Assembly: GCF_003946335.1 (NCBI RefSeq)
Contig: NZ_RHNX01000018.1
Coordinates: forward strand, 1-58,654
Direction: 5' to 3'
Source: Levilactobacillus fujinensis
Lineage (GTDB): Bacteria > Bacillota > Bacilli > Lactobacillales > Lactobacillaceae
Length of the DNA stretch: 58,654 bases
Below, piece after piece: positions 46,507 to 54,679 of this stretch. How positions within the stretch are numbered: the stretch's first letter is position 1; each line of letters starts with the position of its first letter. The position numbers and the translations under genes were made by a program. The notes under the pieces are model-generated. The model was not told the origin of the DNA. It saw nothing but the letters and a program-made list of their open reading frames with translations, and ran no database searches.

Positions 46507-48123
46507 CTATGCTCCTAACTCTTCATGTAATGTTTTCGCAACCGCGCCTGGACCGGCGATCATTGCGGTAAAGTATGCCTCGATCTTAGGCGTTAACCCA
46601 GCAGCTTCAAGATCAGTTGGGAAGATTTGCTTGTTCGTCAAGATTGGCTTCAACACAGCGTGTGCATCAATGCTATCTCCCAAACTAATATCCGCAACGT
46701 AGGGTTGTAACTCTTCTAACAGGGGATCAAAGCTAGGCGTAAAGGCCGTGCCATCGTCTTTGATTGCCATCAGGAAGCGACACCAACCAGCAATGATCAA
46801 TGGAATTGCCTTAAGGTCGCTCGTGCTTTTACCCTCATCTAGGTAATGCTTCAAGGTCACCCCGTACCGAATTGGAATCTTCTGTGAGCTGTCACTAGCA
46901 ATCCGTTGTGGCGTATCTGGAATATTTTTATTTGGCAGTCGTTTGTTGATCACTTCATCGATAAAGCTCTTTGGATCGATGATCTTTGGATCCTTGACAA
47001 CTGGTAAGTCCTCGTTGTAGCCGACTTGCTTCACCAGAGCAACTAAGTCTGGATTCGTCATTTCTTCAGCAATGCTGTTGTACCCCAGGACAGAACCAAA
47101 GATGGCCAGACCGGTGTGCAGCGGATTCAGGCACGCGGTCACCTTCATCTGATCGGCATCATTAACCGTGTCCCGGTCGGTAAGAATCACACCAGCTTTA
47201 TCTAAAGCTGGCCGACCATTTGGAAAACTGTCTTCAATGACCAGATAATTTGTCACCTCAGTGTTCCCAAACGGCGCGATGTTCGTATGTTTAGCGGTAT
47301 GAATGATTTCGGTATCTTCAAAACCACTATCTTTGAGAATCTTAGCAACAGATTCTGCTGGATTCGGCGTGATCCGGTCAATCATGCTCCAAGGGAAACT
47401 TACCTGCTTAGGATTCTTAAGGTAATCGACAAATCCTGCTGGCACGGTCCCATTGGCCTGCCACCCCGCTGCAATCGTCAGAATGGCTTCTTCAAACCGT
47501 TTACCATTTTCCGAGAAGTTATCGGTCGACACCATTGCGATAGGCAGTTTACCGGCGTTGAAACGTGCGAGCAGCAGACGGGCAATGGCTCCCATGTTCG
47601 TGCTGGCATCATCAGGATCACCGGCAATATCAGCTTGCGCAGCCTTCGTTAACTCACCGTTGACGTCACGTAAGGCATAGCCCTTTTCCGTAATCGACAT
47701 GGTAACAAATTGCAGGCTCTGCTTCTCGAAAACTTTCTTAAGCTGTGACCAGCCATCGGCATTGGCTTTGTTATAGTAGACAGCATCCGCAACGCTGGCA
47801 ATCAAAGTCTTATCATAATTGCCAGCCTCATCCATCACGACCTGTAAAGCGCGGTCATTGTATGGCTTGTAAGCTTGTTCAATGACACCGTCATCATAAG
47901 TTTCTGCGACAATGACTCCGGCTTTTAAATCACCAGTATTCAGTAAATCTTGTGCGACCTTGGCATGGAAGCAACGGAACAAGTTACCGCCGCCAAAGTG
48001 TACCCATACTGGCGCTTCTTGAGCAGCCTGTTTCGCTTTAGCTTGGTCAAATTTAGGTACCGTAATACCGGCCTTAGTAAAAGCCGCAGCATTTTTGAGA
48101 TAATCATCAGTTAAGCGCACCAT
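46507..48123 (-). CDS. uxuB: Fructuronate reductase UxuB
   Basis: A 538-aa NAD-dependent member of the long-chain mannitol dehydrogenase family, reducing D-fructuronate to D-mannonate. WVHFGGGNLFRCFHAKV near residue 40 is the nucleotide-binding start, and a central VTNYLVIEDSFPNGRP and KVTACLNPLHTGLAIFG with the catalytic lysine region KMTVCLNP-like pattern follow. AGGAG lies 10 bases before the ATG. First gene of uxuBA, divergent from the GntR regulator. Substrate assigned by operon context. Confidence 0.93.
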   Translation of the reverse strand: MVRLTDDYLKNAAAFTKAGITVPKFDQAKAKQAAQEAPVWVHFGGGNLFRCFHAKVAQDLLNTGDLKAGVIVAETYDDGVIEQAYKPYNDRALQVVMDEAGNYDKTLIASVADAVYYNKANADGWSQLKKVFEKQSLQFVTMSITEKGYALRDVNGELTKAAQADIAGDPDDASTNMGAIARLLLARFNAGKLPIAMVSTDNFSENGKRFEEAILTIAAGWQANGTVPAGFVDYLKNPKQVSFPWSMIDRITPNPAESVAKILKDSGFEDTEIIHTAKHTNIAPFGNTEVTNYLVIEDSFPNGRPALDKAGVILTDRDTVNDADQMKVTACLNPLHTGLAIFGSVLGYNSIAEEMTNPDLVALVKQVGYNEDLPVVKDPKIIDPKSFIDEVINKRLPNKNIPDTPQRIASDSSQKIPIRYGVTLKHYLDEGKSTSDLKAIPLIIAGWCRFLMAIKDDGTAFTPSFDPLLEELQPYVADISLGDSIDAHAVLKPILTNKQIFPTDLEAAGLTPKIEAYFTAMIAGPGAVAKTLHEELGA

Positions 48124-48160
48124 GATGAGATGCTCCTTTCAAATTTTAACGATTTTATTT

Positions 48161-48178
48161 TATACTAATATATCAGTT
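48161..48178. promoter_or_regulatory. Candidate GntR operator upstream of uxuB
   Basis: TATACTAATATATCAGTT matches 17 of 18 bases of the element at 49133-49150 in front of the permease operon. A related, one base longer element (AACTGATAAAATTGGTATA, 48239-48257) overlaps the regulator's own promoter. Confidence 0.7.
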
Positions 48179-48201
48179 CACGTTAAAACCTTAACATGTG
48201 T

Positions 48202-48215
48202 TGAAACCGATTACA
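48202..48215. promoter_or_regulatory. cre box in the uxuB-GntR divergent region
   Basis: TGAAACCGATTACA fits the cre consensus completely and lies about 80 bp from both starts. Confidence 0.7.
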
Positions 48216-48231
48216 AGCTTAAATTCTTTTT

Positions 48232-48260
48232 TTGTTTAAAACTGATAAAATTGGTATACT
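48232..48260 (+). promoter_or_regulatory. Promoter of the GntR regulator gene
   Basis: TTGTTT (48232-48237), 17-base spacer, TATACT (48255-48260), 33 bases before the ATG. It overlaps an operator-like element, which suggests autoregulation. Confidence 0.6.
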
Positions 48261-48292
48261 TTAGTTGAAAAAATATGTAGGGGGAGTGCCAG

Positions 48293-48958
48293 ATGGTCGA
48301 AATAACAAATTTTCAAGATGAGGCATACGTTGCCATTCGTAATAAAATTCTACGTCTAGAACTCCAACCAGGTGACCGCATCAATAAGAAAACTTTGCAA
48401 GACGAGCTATCTATTGGAGCAACCCCCATGCGCGAAGCATTTTTACGTTTGAGTCGTGAGGGACTCCTACTAGTACGTCCGCAAAGCGGGACTTACGTGG
48501 CCAAGATCAGCGTTGACGAGGTTTATCAAGCACGTTTTGTTCGCGAGAGCATTGAAAAGCTAGTCGTTGCTGAGACAATTACGCGTATTACACCGTCTGA
48601 TCTTGACGAGCTTCACCGGTTGATCCAGCTACAAGAACTCTATCTTCATTCTAAAGACTACAATCATTTCTTCAATCTTGATGAAGAATTTCACCAAGCC
48701 TTCTATAAGATCGACCACAAAGAGTTTGTCTGGAATTGGCTACAGGTCGTCAACCTGCAATTCAACCGTTTCCGCTATCTACGCTTGGAAGTTGCGGACC
48801 TCGATTGGCAACAAATATTCGATGACCACCGTGCCATCGTTGCTGCCGTTGCCGATAAGGTCCCCAGTCGCGCAGAGACCTGCGTTAGTCGTCACCTACA
48901 CATGGTTGACGATGATATTAAGGTGGCTTTGAAGATTCACCCAGACTTCTTTGAATAA
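48293..48958 (+). CDS. GntR-family (FCD) regulator of uronate genes
   Basis: A 221-aa FadR-type regulator. The winged helix-turn-helix (residues 10-75) includes LQDELSIGATPMREAFLRLS and the C-terminal helical FCD domain (residues 85-215) binds a metal and small acid ligands; histidines in FHQAFYK and SRHLHMVD fit the metal site. AGGGGGAG lies eight bases before the ATG. It stands between uxuBA and the permease-uxaC-kdgKA operon, and a shared operator-like motif lies in front of all three units. An UxuR-like role is inferred. Confidence 0.9.
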   Translation: MVEITNFQDEAYVAIRNKILRLELQPGDRINKKTLQDELSIGATPMREAFLRLSREGLLLVRPQSGTYVAKISVDEVYQARFVRESIEKLVVAETITRITPSDLDELHRLIQLQELYLHSKDYNHFFNLDEEFHQAFYKIDHKEFVWNWLQVVNLQFNRFRYLRLEVADLDWQQIFDDHRAIVAAVADKVPSRAETCVSRHLHMVDDDIKVALKIHPDFFE

Positions 48959-49089
48959 GGACGGTTCTAAGTTGATTGCCACAAAATTTCAAATTCTTTA
49001 GTCCCTTCCTAAAGACGCTGTTTCGTACTGAAACAGCGCCTTTTTCATTTTATTTTTGTATCTTTGCATGAATATTCACAAAAAATATG

Positions 49090-49150
49090 TTGACATTTGT
49101 CTAAAAGCAGATAGAATGAAAGCGTATTCAAATATACTAATATTTCAGTT
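49090..49150 (+). promoter_or_regulatory. Promoter of the permease-uxaC-kdgKA operon
   Basis: TTGACA (49090-49095), 16-base spacer, TAGAAT (49112-49117). A cre-like TGAAAGCGTATTCA (49117-49130, one mismatch) covers the start site and the candidate GntR operator TATACTAATATTTCAGTT (49133-49150) follows directly. Confidence 0.7.
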
Positions 49151-49205
49151 TGCAATTCACATAATTTTTTTATACTTATTGGTAGCTTGAAAGGATGAAT
49201 TAGAT

Positions 49206-50771
49206 ATGAAACATACTCGCTGGGTCTACACACCAAAAGAGATCAACGTCAAACGCGGAGTCGCGTATGGCTTGACCGATCTTATGGGTGGCGGCTGGAA
49301 CAACATTGTTTCGGGGGTCATCTTCGCTTACCTAACCCTCTCCGTTGGCCTAAATCCCGCTATGGCTGGTGCCATCACAGGTATTGCCCGTGTTTTCGAT
49401 GCTATTTTTTGTTTAATTTTTGGGACAATCACCGATGGCTTTTACAAGACGAACCTTGGTAAGAAGTATGGTCGCCGACACTTTTGGATGTTCATTGGGT
49501 TGATTGGCTTCGCCATTTCCTTCTTAGCCTTCTGGGTACCGGCCACTTCGATCTTTGGACCCGGACATGATTTCATCTACTACTTAGTTGTCTATACTTT
49601 GACTGAACTCTTTGTTGGAATGATCCTGATTCCTTGGGAAACATTACCAACCGAAATGACCACCGATTACACCAAGCGGACCGTGCTTTCTGGTTCCCGG
49701 ATGTTTATCTCCGCTACTGGAACTTCACTTGTTTTCTTCATCTTGGCAATTCTACAATCCTTACCTAGTGCAGAAGCCAAGAAGAATGCCTACCTCTTTG
49801 CCGGTATTCTTTGGACCGTCCTGTTCGTGGTTGCCATCTACATCTCCTATCGTAGTACCTGGGAACGTCCTTTGACCAAAGAGTTCATCGCAGAACTTGA
49901 TGCCCGACCAAAATTAACTGTTGGTCAATACATCAAAGAAACGCTGCATGACTATGGTCAGACTTTCCGTAACCTGGCATTCAGCAAGCATTTGACCATT
50001 TATATTTTCTCATTCACAGGAAAAGATTTCTACGCAACACTGTTACCAACGTTTATCGTTGTCTGCATGGGAATGGCATCAAACATTCCTTGGGTGCTTA
50101 ATGCATTTGCCGTGTTTGGAATCCTATCAACCTTAGCCGCTGCTAAATTGATGATTACGCATGGACCACGCTTCCTATACAGCTTGTCCTACATTGGTAT
50201 TATTATTGCGTTAATTGCCTATGGTATCGTTTACTTCATGCACGTCAAGAACCCATTAACCATCTTAATCATTATCACGATTCTTTACCAATTATCTCGT
50301 GGGATCTTGGAATTTACACCATGGAACGTTTTCCCATTCATTCCCGATGTTGACCGTATCATGACTCGTGGTGACAAGGCCGGTACCTATGCGGCTGTCA
50401 TGACCTTCTTCCGTAAATCAACCGGTGCCTTAGCCACTTGGATTGCCGGAATTTTGTTGGAAGAACTCGGTTACGTCTCCACTGCAGCCACGCAAGCACC
50501 TGGAACTACCGATAAAATCGCCCTACTCTTTGTGATTGCGCCACTCGTCTTAATCGTTATTGCCTTAGTTGTTTCATGGACATTCAAGTTGAACCGGCAA
50601 ACTCACGCCGTATTACAAGGCGAAATTAATCGTTTGGAAGACGGTGGTGACAAGCGTGACGTTACCCCTGAAGCCAAGCAAGTTGCTGAAGAATTGACTG
50701 GACATCCATACGACGAACTCTGGCCAGACGAAACGTATGAAGAAGTGCAGGCTGAAAAATCTAAGGAGTGA
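49206..50771 (+). CDS. GPH-family uronate/glucuronide permease
   Basis: A 521-aa, probably 12-segment carrier of the same superfamily as the two symporters near 9 and 15 kb but more distant. AYGLTDLMGGGWNNIVSGVI opens the protein and KYGRRHFWMFIGLIGFAIS is the conserved cytoplasmic loop. A long charged C-terminal tail of about 50 residues follows the last membrane segment. AAGGATG lies ten bases before the ATG. First gene of the glucuronate operon, so glucuronate or a glucuronide is the likely substrate. Confidence 0.88.
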   Translation: MKHTRWVYTPKEINVKRGVAYGLTDLMGGGWNNIVSGVIFAYLTLSVGLNPAMAGAITGIARVFDAIFCLIFGTITDGFYKTNLGKKYGRRHFWMFIGLIGFAISFLAFWVPATSIFGPGHDFIYYLVVYTLTELFVGMILIPWETLPTEMTTDYTKRTVLSGSRMFISATGTSLVFFILAILQSLPSAEAKKNAYLFAGILWTVLFVVAIYISYRSTWERPLTKEFIAELDARPKLTVGQYIKETLHDYGQTFRNLAFSKHLTIYIFSFTGKDFYATLLPTFIVVCMGMASNIPWVLNAFAVFGILSTLAAAKLMITHGPRFLYSLSYIGIIIALIAYGIVYFMHVKNPLTILIIITILYQLSRGILEFTPWNVFPFIPDVDRIMTRGDKAGTYAAVMTFFRKSTGALATWIAGILLEELGYVSTAATQAPGTTDKIALLFVIAPLVLIVIALVVSWTFKLNRQTHAVLQGEINRLEDGGDKRDVTPEAKQVAEELTGHPYDELWPDETYEEVQAEKSKE

Positions 50772-50778
50772 TAGTAAG

Positions 50779-51144
50779 ATGGCAACAACAGTTATTGTCT
50801 ACAATCAACCAGAACAGCAGTTTTTGAATCAAACATTTGACGGAAATACTCCCGCCAAAGTCGACCTCAGTAGCATTGGTCTTAGTAACGATGCTGAAAT
50901 CGGAAAATTAGTGCAAGCAGATACCTTTGCTCTAGTCTTTGATGGCACCACTTGGATCAATCAAACCTACATGCAATGGGAGGACTTACGGATCAATGAG
51001 GCCTTGCAGGCCGTTAAAGTCGACTACAGCGAGAAGACGCAAGGCATCTTGACCCGTTTTGTGGCTAGCATGGACATCAAGTATCAAGGCAAGATGTCTT
51101 GGGTAGAATTGTTGAATAAACTAGGAAAAGAAATCGAGGAGTGA
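50779..51144 (+). CDS. Uncharacterised 121-aa protein in the glucuronate operon
   Basis: Begins MATTVIVYNQPEQQFLNQTF and ends ELLNKLGKEIEE. It is soluble, acidic, with no signal peptide or membrane segment, and I recognise no domain. AAGGAGTG lies ten bases before the ATG at 50779; the frame open from 50737 overlaps the permease gene. It starts seven bases after the permease stop and ends six bases before uxaC, so it is tightly part of the operon and should have a role in uronate uptake or catabolism. Confidence 0.8.
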   Translation: MATTVIVYNQPEQQFLNQTFDGNTPAKVDLSSIGLSNDAEIGKLVQADTFALVFDGTTWINQTYMQWEDLRINEALQAVKVDYSEKTQGILTRFVASMDIKYQGKMSWVELLNKLGKEIEE

Positions 51145-51150
51145 TTAATC

Positions 51151-52566
51151 ATGACTTTATTGAATGACGATTTTTTATTAACAACTGGTACTGCGAAGAA
51201 ATTGTTCCACGAATACGCGCAAAACGAACCCATCATTGACTACCATTGCCATTTGGAACCAAAAGAAATTTACGAAAACAAGAACTACGCCAACATCTCT
51301 CAGATTTGGATCAACGAAGGCTTGTACGGTGACCATTACAAGTGGCGTTTGGAACGTGACCATGGCGTGCCTGAAGAATTGATCACTGGTGACGGCGATG
51401 ATTACGACAAGTTCGTTGCTTGGGCCCAAACCATCAACGACTCATTGGGCTCTCCACTATACGAATGGACCCACCTGGAATTACGTCGTTTCTTCGGCAT
51501 CAACAAGCGCCTTGACCCAAGCACTGCCAAAGAAATCTGGGATGAAGCCAACCGGCAATTAGCTACCCCTTCCTTCACTCCCCGGGCATTGATCGCACGT
51601 TCCAATGTCCAAGTGGTCGTCACAACTGACGCACCAGAATCCGACTTAAAGTACCATGAACTGCTTGCTAAGGAACATCTTGCCTTCAAAGTATTACCTG
51701 GGATGCGGCCTGACGATGCCTTCAACATCACTGCCGACGCCTATGCCGATTACTTAAAGCGTCTCGGCTCAGCCGCTGGTCTCACCATCAACAGTTTCAA
51801 ATCACTCGCCGATGCCATGGCGCAGCGTGTTCAATTCTTCTCTGACCACGGTGGTAAGATCGCCGACCTGGGCTTGAATTCCTACTACTACGCCGACGCA
51901 TCAGCTGATGAACTTGACGCTATCTTTGCCAAGGGTATCGCTAACGAAGCCTTGTCTGCCGATGAGCTTAATAAGTTTACGACTGCCTTGGTTGAAACGA
52001 TGATGAAACTGGCTCAAGAACATGACTGGGTCCTGCAATACCACGTCAACGTTGCCCGTTCACAAAACAAGCCGATGTTTGACAAGATTGGCGCTAACAC
52101 GGGGTTTGATTCCGTTGGTACCCAAGCTGACCTCACTGAACAGGTTCGTCGTCTCTTCTATGACGCACAAACCAAAGGTATTCTGCCAAAGACCATCTTC
52201 TATTCTCTGAACCCGAACGACTGGATGGCAATTGCCACCTTGCTGGGCAACTTCCAAGAAGGCCCCGTGCAGAAGATGCACCTCGGTGCCGGCTGGTGGT
52301 ACAACGATACCCGTGATGGTATGGAAGACCAGATGAAGCTCTATGCGAATACAGGGATGTTCCCGAACTTCTTAGGCATGTTAACCGATAGTCGTTCCTT
52401 CCTGTCCTACCCACGCCATGAATACTTCCGTCGGGTGATGTGTGACGTGATTGGCCAATGGGTCGCTCGCGGCCAAGCCCCTGACGACCTCGAGTATCTT
52501 GGCAAGATCGTTAAGCGTATCAGTTACGAAAACGCTCGCGATTACTTCGGCTTCTTCAACGATTAA
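51151..52566 (+). CDS. uxaC: Glucuronate isomerase UxaC
   Basis: A 471-aa amidohydrolase-fold enzyme converting D-glucuronate to D-fructuronate (and galacturonate to tagaturonate). The family start DDFLLTTGTAKKLFHEYA, the metal-ligand motif IDYHCHLEP near residue 30, and HLGAGWWYNDTRDGMEDQM near residue 375 are seen. Ribosome binding site CGAGGAG lies before the ATG, six bases after the 121-aa gene. Confidence 0.97.
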   Translation: MTLLNDDFLLTTGTAKKLFHEYAQNEPIIDYHCHLEPKEIYENKNYANISQIWINEGLYGDHYKWRLERDHGVPEELITGDGDDYDKFVAWAQTINDSLGSPLYEWTHLELRRFFGINKRLDPSTAKEIWDEANRQLATPSFTPRALIARSNVQVVVTTDAPESDLKYHELLAKEHLAFKVLPGMRPDDAFNITADAYADYLKRLGSAAGLTINSFKSLADAMAQRVQFFSDHGGKIADLGLNSYYYADASADELDAIFAKGIANEALSADELNKFTTALVETMMKLAQEHDWVLQYHVNVARSQNKPMFDKIGANTGFDSVGTQADLTEQVRRLFYDAQTKGILPKTIFYSLNPNDWMAIATLLGNFQEGPVQKMHLGAGWWYNDTRDGMEDQMKLYANTGMFPNFLGMLTDSRSFLSYPRHEYFRRVMCDVIGQWVARGQAPDDLEYLGKIVKRISYENARDYFGFFND

Positions 52567-52573
52567 GCCCACA

Positions 52574-52616
52574 AAAAATGAAGGGAACGCAATAAACCTG
52601 CATTCTCTTCATTTTT
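52574..52616 (+). terminator. Hairpin between uxaC and kdgK
   Basis: AAAATGAAG-GAA-GC and GC-TTC-CTTCATTTTT pair imperfectly, followed by a T-rich tract. It may lower but not abolish read-through into kdgKA. Confidence 0.6.
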
Positions 52617-52660
52617 ATTTAACATCAATTCTAAAACCAGAAAGAAATGAGGGATAACAC

Positions 52661-53617
52661 ATGGCCGAATTTTTAACGATTGGTGAGCCAATGGCCGTCC
52701 TCGCATCTTCCAATCCAGACAAATCATTGGTTGATGCGACAGATTTCGAAAAGTTTGTCGCCGGTGCTGAACTTAACGTCGCGATTGGGGTCTCCCGCCT
52801 CGGACATCGCGCAGAATACATTTCAGCGGTTGGCCAAGACCCATTTGGAAAGTTCATTCAAAAATCTTTAGCGGAAGCCGCCATCGGCAATGACTATGTC
52901 AGCGAAGATGCTCAACATTGGACCGGATTTTATCTAAAGGAACGGGTTACTCATGGTGACCCAGCTACGTTCTATTTTAGGAAAAATTCAGCGGCTGCTA
53001 ATTTTGACAGTCATGTTTTGGATCAGATCGACTTCAGTGACGTTAAAATTGCCCATTTATCGGGGATCTTTGCGGCTCTATCTGAAAATGACCTAAGCGT
53101 GCTAAGGCAACTAAACCAGTATCTGAGAGACGCTGGCAAGTTTATTACCTTTGATCCTAATTTAAGACCCGTGCTTTGGGACTCTCAAGCCAAGATGATC
53201 AAGGTTACCAATGAGTTGGCCAAAAACGCCGACTTAGTCATGCCTGGAATCAACGAAGGCAAGGTGTTGCTGGGGTCAGACGATCCCGAGACAATTGCCA
53301 ACTTCTATCTCGATCAAAGTGACTATACCAAAACCGTCATCGTTAAATTAGGGCCTAAAGGTGCCTATATCAAGCAAAGGAATGGCGACACCCAGACAAT
53401 TCCCGGATTTTATGTCGAGACTGTTGTGGATACGGTCGGTGCCGGTGATGGCTTTGCCGTTGGCTTGATAACCGGATTATTGGATGGCCTGCCACTCGAT
53501 AAGGCTGCTCGCCGTGGCTGCGCAATCGGTGCCCTGGCCGTCATGAGTCCTGGCGACAACGATGGTTACCCGACACCAGACGAACTCACGACATTCATGC
53601 AGGTTCAACAACACTAA
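52661..53617 (+). CDS. kdgK: 2-keto-3-deoxygluconate kinase KdgK
   Basis: A 318-aa PfkB-family kinase phosphorylating 2-keto-3-deoxygluconate. FLTIGEPMAVL opens the fold, AGAELNVAIGVSRLG is the substrate-binding region, and DTVGAGDGFAVG near residue 257 is the PfkB signature with the catalytic aspartate. GAAATGAGG lies upstream of the ATG. Followed after 19 bases by kdgA. Confidence 0.95.
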   Translation: MAEFLTIGEPMAVLASSNPDKSLVDATDFEKFVAGAELNVAIGVSRLGHRAEYISAVGQDPFGKFIQKSLAEAAIGNDYVSEDAQHWTGFYLKERVTHGDPATFYFRKNSAAANFDSHVLDQIDFSDVKIAHLSGIFAALSENDLSVLRQLNQYLRDAGKFITFDPNLRPVLWDSQAKMIKVTNELAKNADLVMPGINEGKVLLGSDDPETIANFYLDQSDYTKTVIVKLGPKGAYIKQRNGDTQTIPGFYVETVVDTVGAGDGFAVGLITGLLDGLPLDKAARRGCAIGALAVMSPGDNDGYPTPDELTTFMQVQQH

Positions 53618-53636
53618 AAAAAGAAGGTCAACTTAT

Positions 53637-54290
53637 ATGAAAAGAGCAGAATTACTACAGAACATGATTGACACCGGTGTCATTGCGGTTGTCAGAGCTG
53701 AAACACCCGAAAAAGCCGTCAAAGTTGCGGATGCCGTTATCGCCGGTGGGGTTACGGGAATCGAGTTAACCTACAGTGTTCCCCACGCTGATACTGTCAT
53801 CTCCGAACTCGTCCAAAAATACCAGGACACTGCCGTCGTTGTTGGTGCAGGCACTGTCTTAGACGCCACTTCCGCCCGACTAGCCATTATCGCCGGTGCG
53901 CAATTCGTTGTTGCCCCCACCTTCGACAAGGAAGTCGCACTGATGTGTAACCTCTATCAGGTTCCTTACGTGCCTGGTACCTTCTCCATTACCGAAGCCC
54001 AGACCGCTCTGAAGTACGGTTCTGAAGTCGTTAAGCTGTTCCCAGGTGCGATGGCCGGGACCGTGGCCATCAAGGAATACCATGGCCCATTTCCTTACCT
54101 AAACGTGATGCCATCCGGTGGCGTTAACGTTCAAAACATGAGTGACTGGTTCGCAGCCGGTGCCGTTGTTGTCGGTGCTGGTGGCGGGTTGACCGCCCCG
54201 GCGGCTGACGATGACTTCGCTGGTGTTACGCGTAATGCTAAGGAATATATGACGGAGTTCAACCGTATTAAGGATGCGCAAACCGTTTAA
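53637..54290 (+). CDS. kdgA: KDPG aldolase KdgA
   Basis: A 217-aa class I aldolase cleaving 2-keto-3-deoxy-6-phosphogluconate to pyruvate and glyceraldehyde-3-phosphate. GVIAVVRAETPEKAV opens the barrel, GAGTVLDATSARLAI follows and the Schiff-base lysine is in SEVVKLFPGAMAG. The ATG at 53637 has AAGG ten bases before; the longer frame from 53562 runs inside kdgK. Last gene of the uronate operon. Confidence 0.95.
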   Translation: MKRAELLQNMIDTGVIAVVRAETPEKAVKVADAVIAGGVTGIELTYSVPHADTVISELVQKYQDTAVVVGAGTVLDATSARLAIIAGAQFVVAPTFDKEVALMCNLYQVPYVPGTFSITEAQTALKYGSEVVKLFPGAMAGTVAIKEYHGPFPYLNVMPSGGVNVQNMSDWFAAGAVVVGAGGGLTAPAADDDFAGVTRNAKEYMTEFNRIKDAQTV

Positions 54291-54371
54291 ATTCGTCCTG
54301 TGAGGCGCGTCAGTCGGTTACTTTCACTTCATTGTTCACTCTGGTAACTGACTACGTTGAATTCTAAATAA

Positions 54372-54413
54372 AAAGAGATGACCTCCTCGTTTTTTTGAGG
54401 GGGTCATCTCTTT
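54372..54413 (+). terminator. Terminator of the uronate operon
   Basis: A 17-base stem (AAAGAGATGACC...CCTC with GAGG...GGTCATCTCTTT, one wobble pair) encloses a loop of T residues. Confidence 0.9.
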
Positions 54414-54426
54414 GTCGTGCCTTAAG

Positions 54427-54540
54427 CTACCAAAGTATTTCGCTGCCTACCACGCGATTTTTGGGTTGCTCATACACCTGGCGAATCAGCATATTGAATT
54501 GATCTTGGTCTGGAGTCATTAGTACTTCCACGATGTAAGA
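54427..54540 (-). pseudogene. Truncated 3' end of a gene at the left repeat
   Basis: A minus-strand frame of 37 codons begins at the edge of the 24-bp repeat and ends QVYEQPKNRVVGSEILW plus stop. It has no start codon context, and beyond the repeat edge the frame closes at once. The sequence looks like the C-terminus of a real protein, perhaps a LacI-type regulator, but this is weak. Confidence 0.5.
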
Positions 54541-54563
54541 CGGTCAGTTATTGGGTGCCTACT
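54540..54563. repeat. Left 24-bp inverted repeat flanking Gabija
   Basis: ACGGTCAGTTATTGGGTGC plus CTACT; its inverted partner at 58577-58600 differs at one base. The outer 19 bases are identical. It marks the point where the reading frame at 54427 breaks off. Confidence 0.8.
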
Positions 54564-54679
54564 CTTTAGTATCGTAGTCCCCTATCTAAGAAATTCAAAA
54601 AAAATCAGCCTAATCGCCTAAACAGCTCTATCATTTCACGCAATTTAAGTTGAATCAAAAAAACTGACGCCAACCAATT

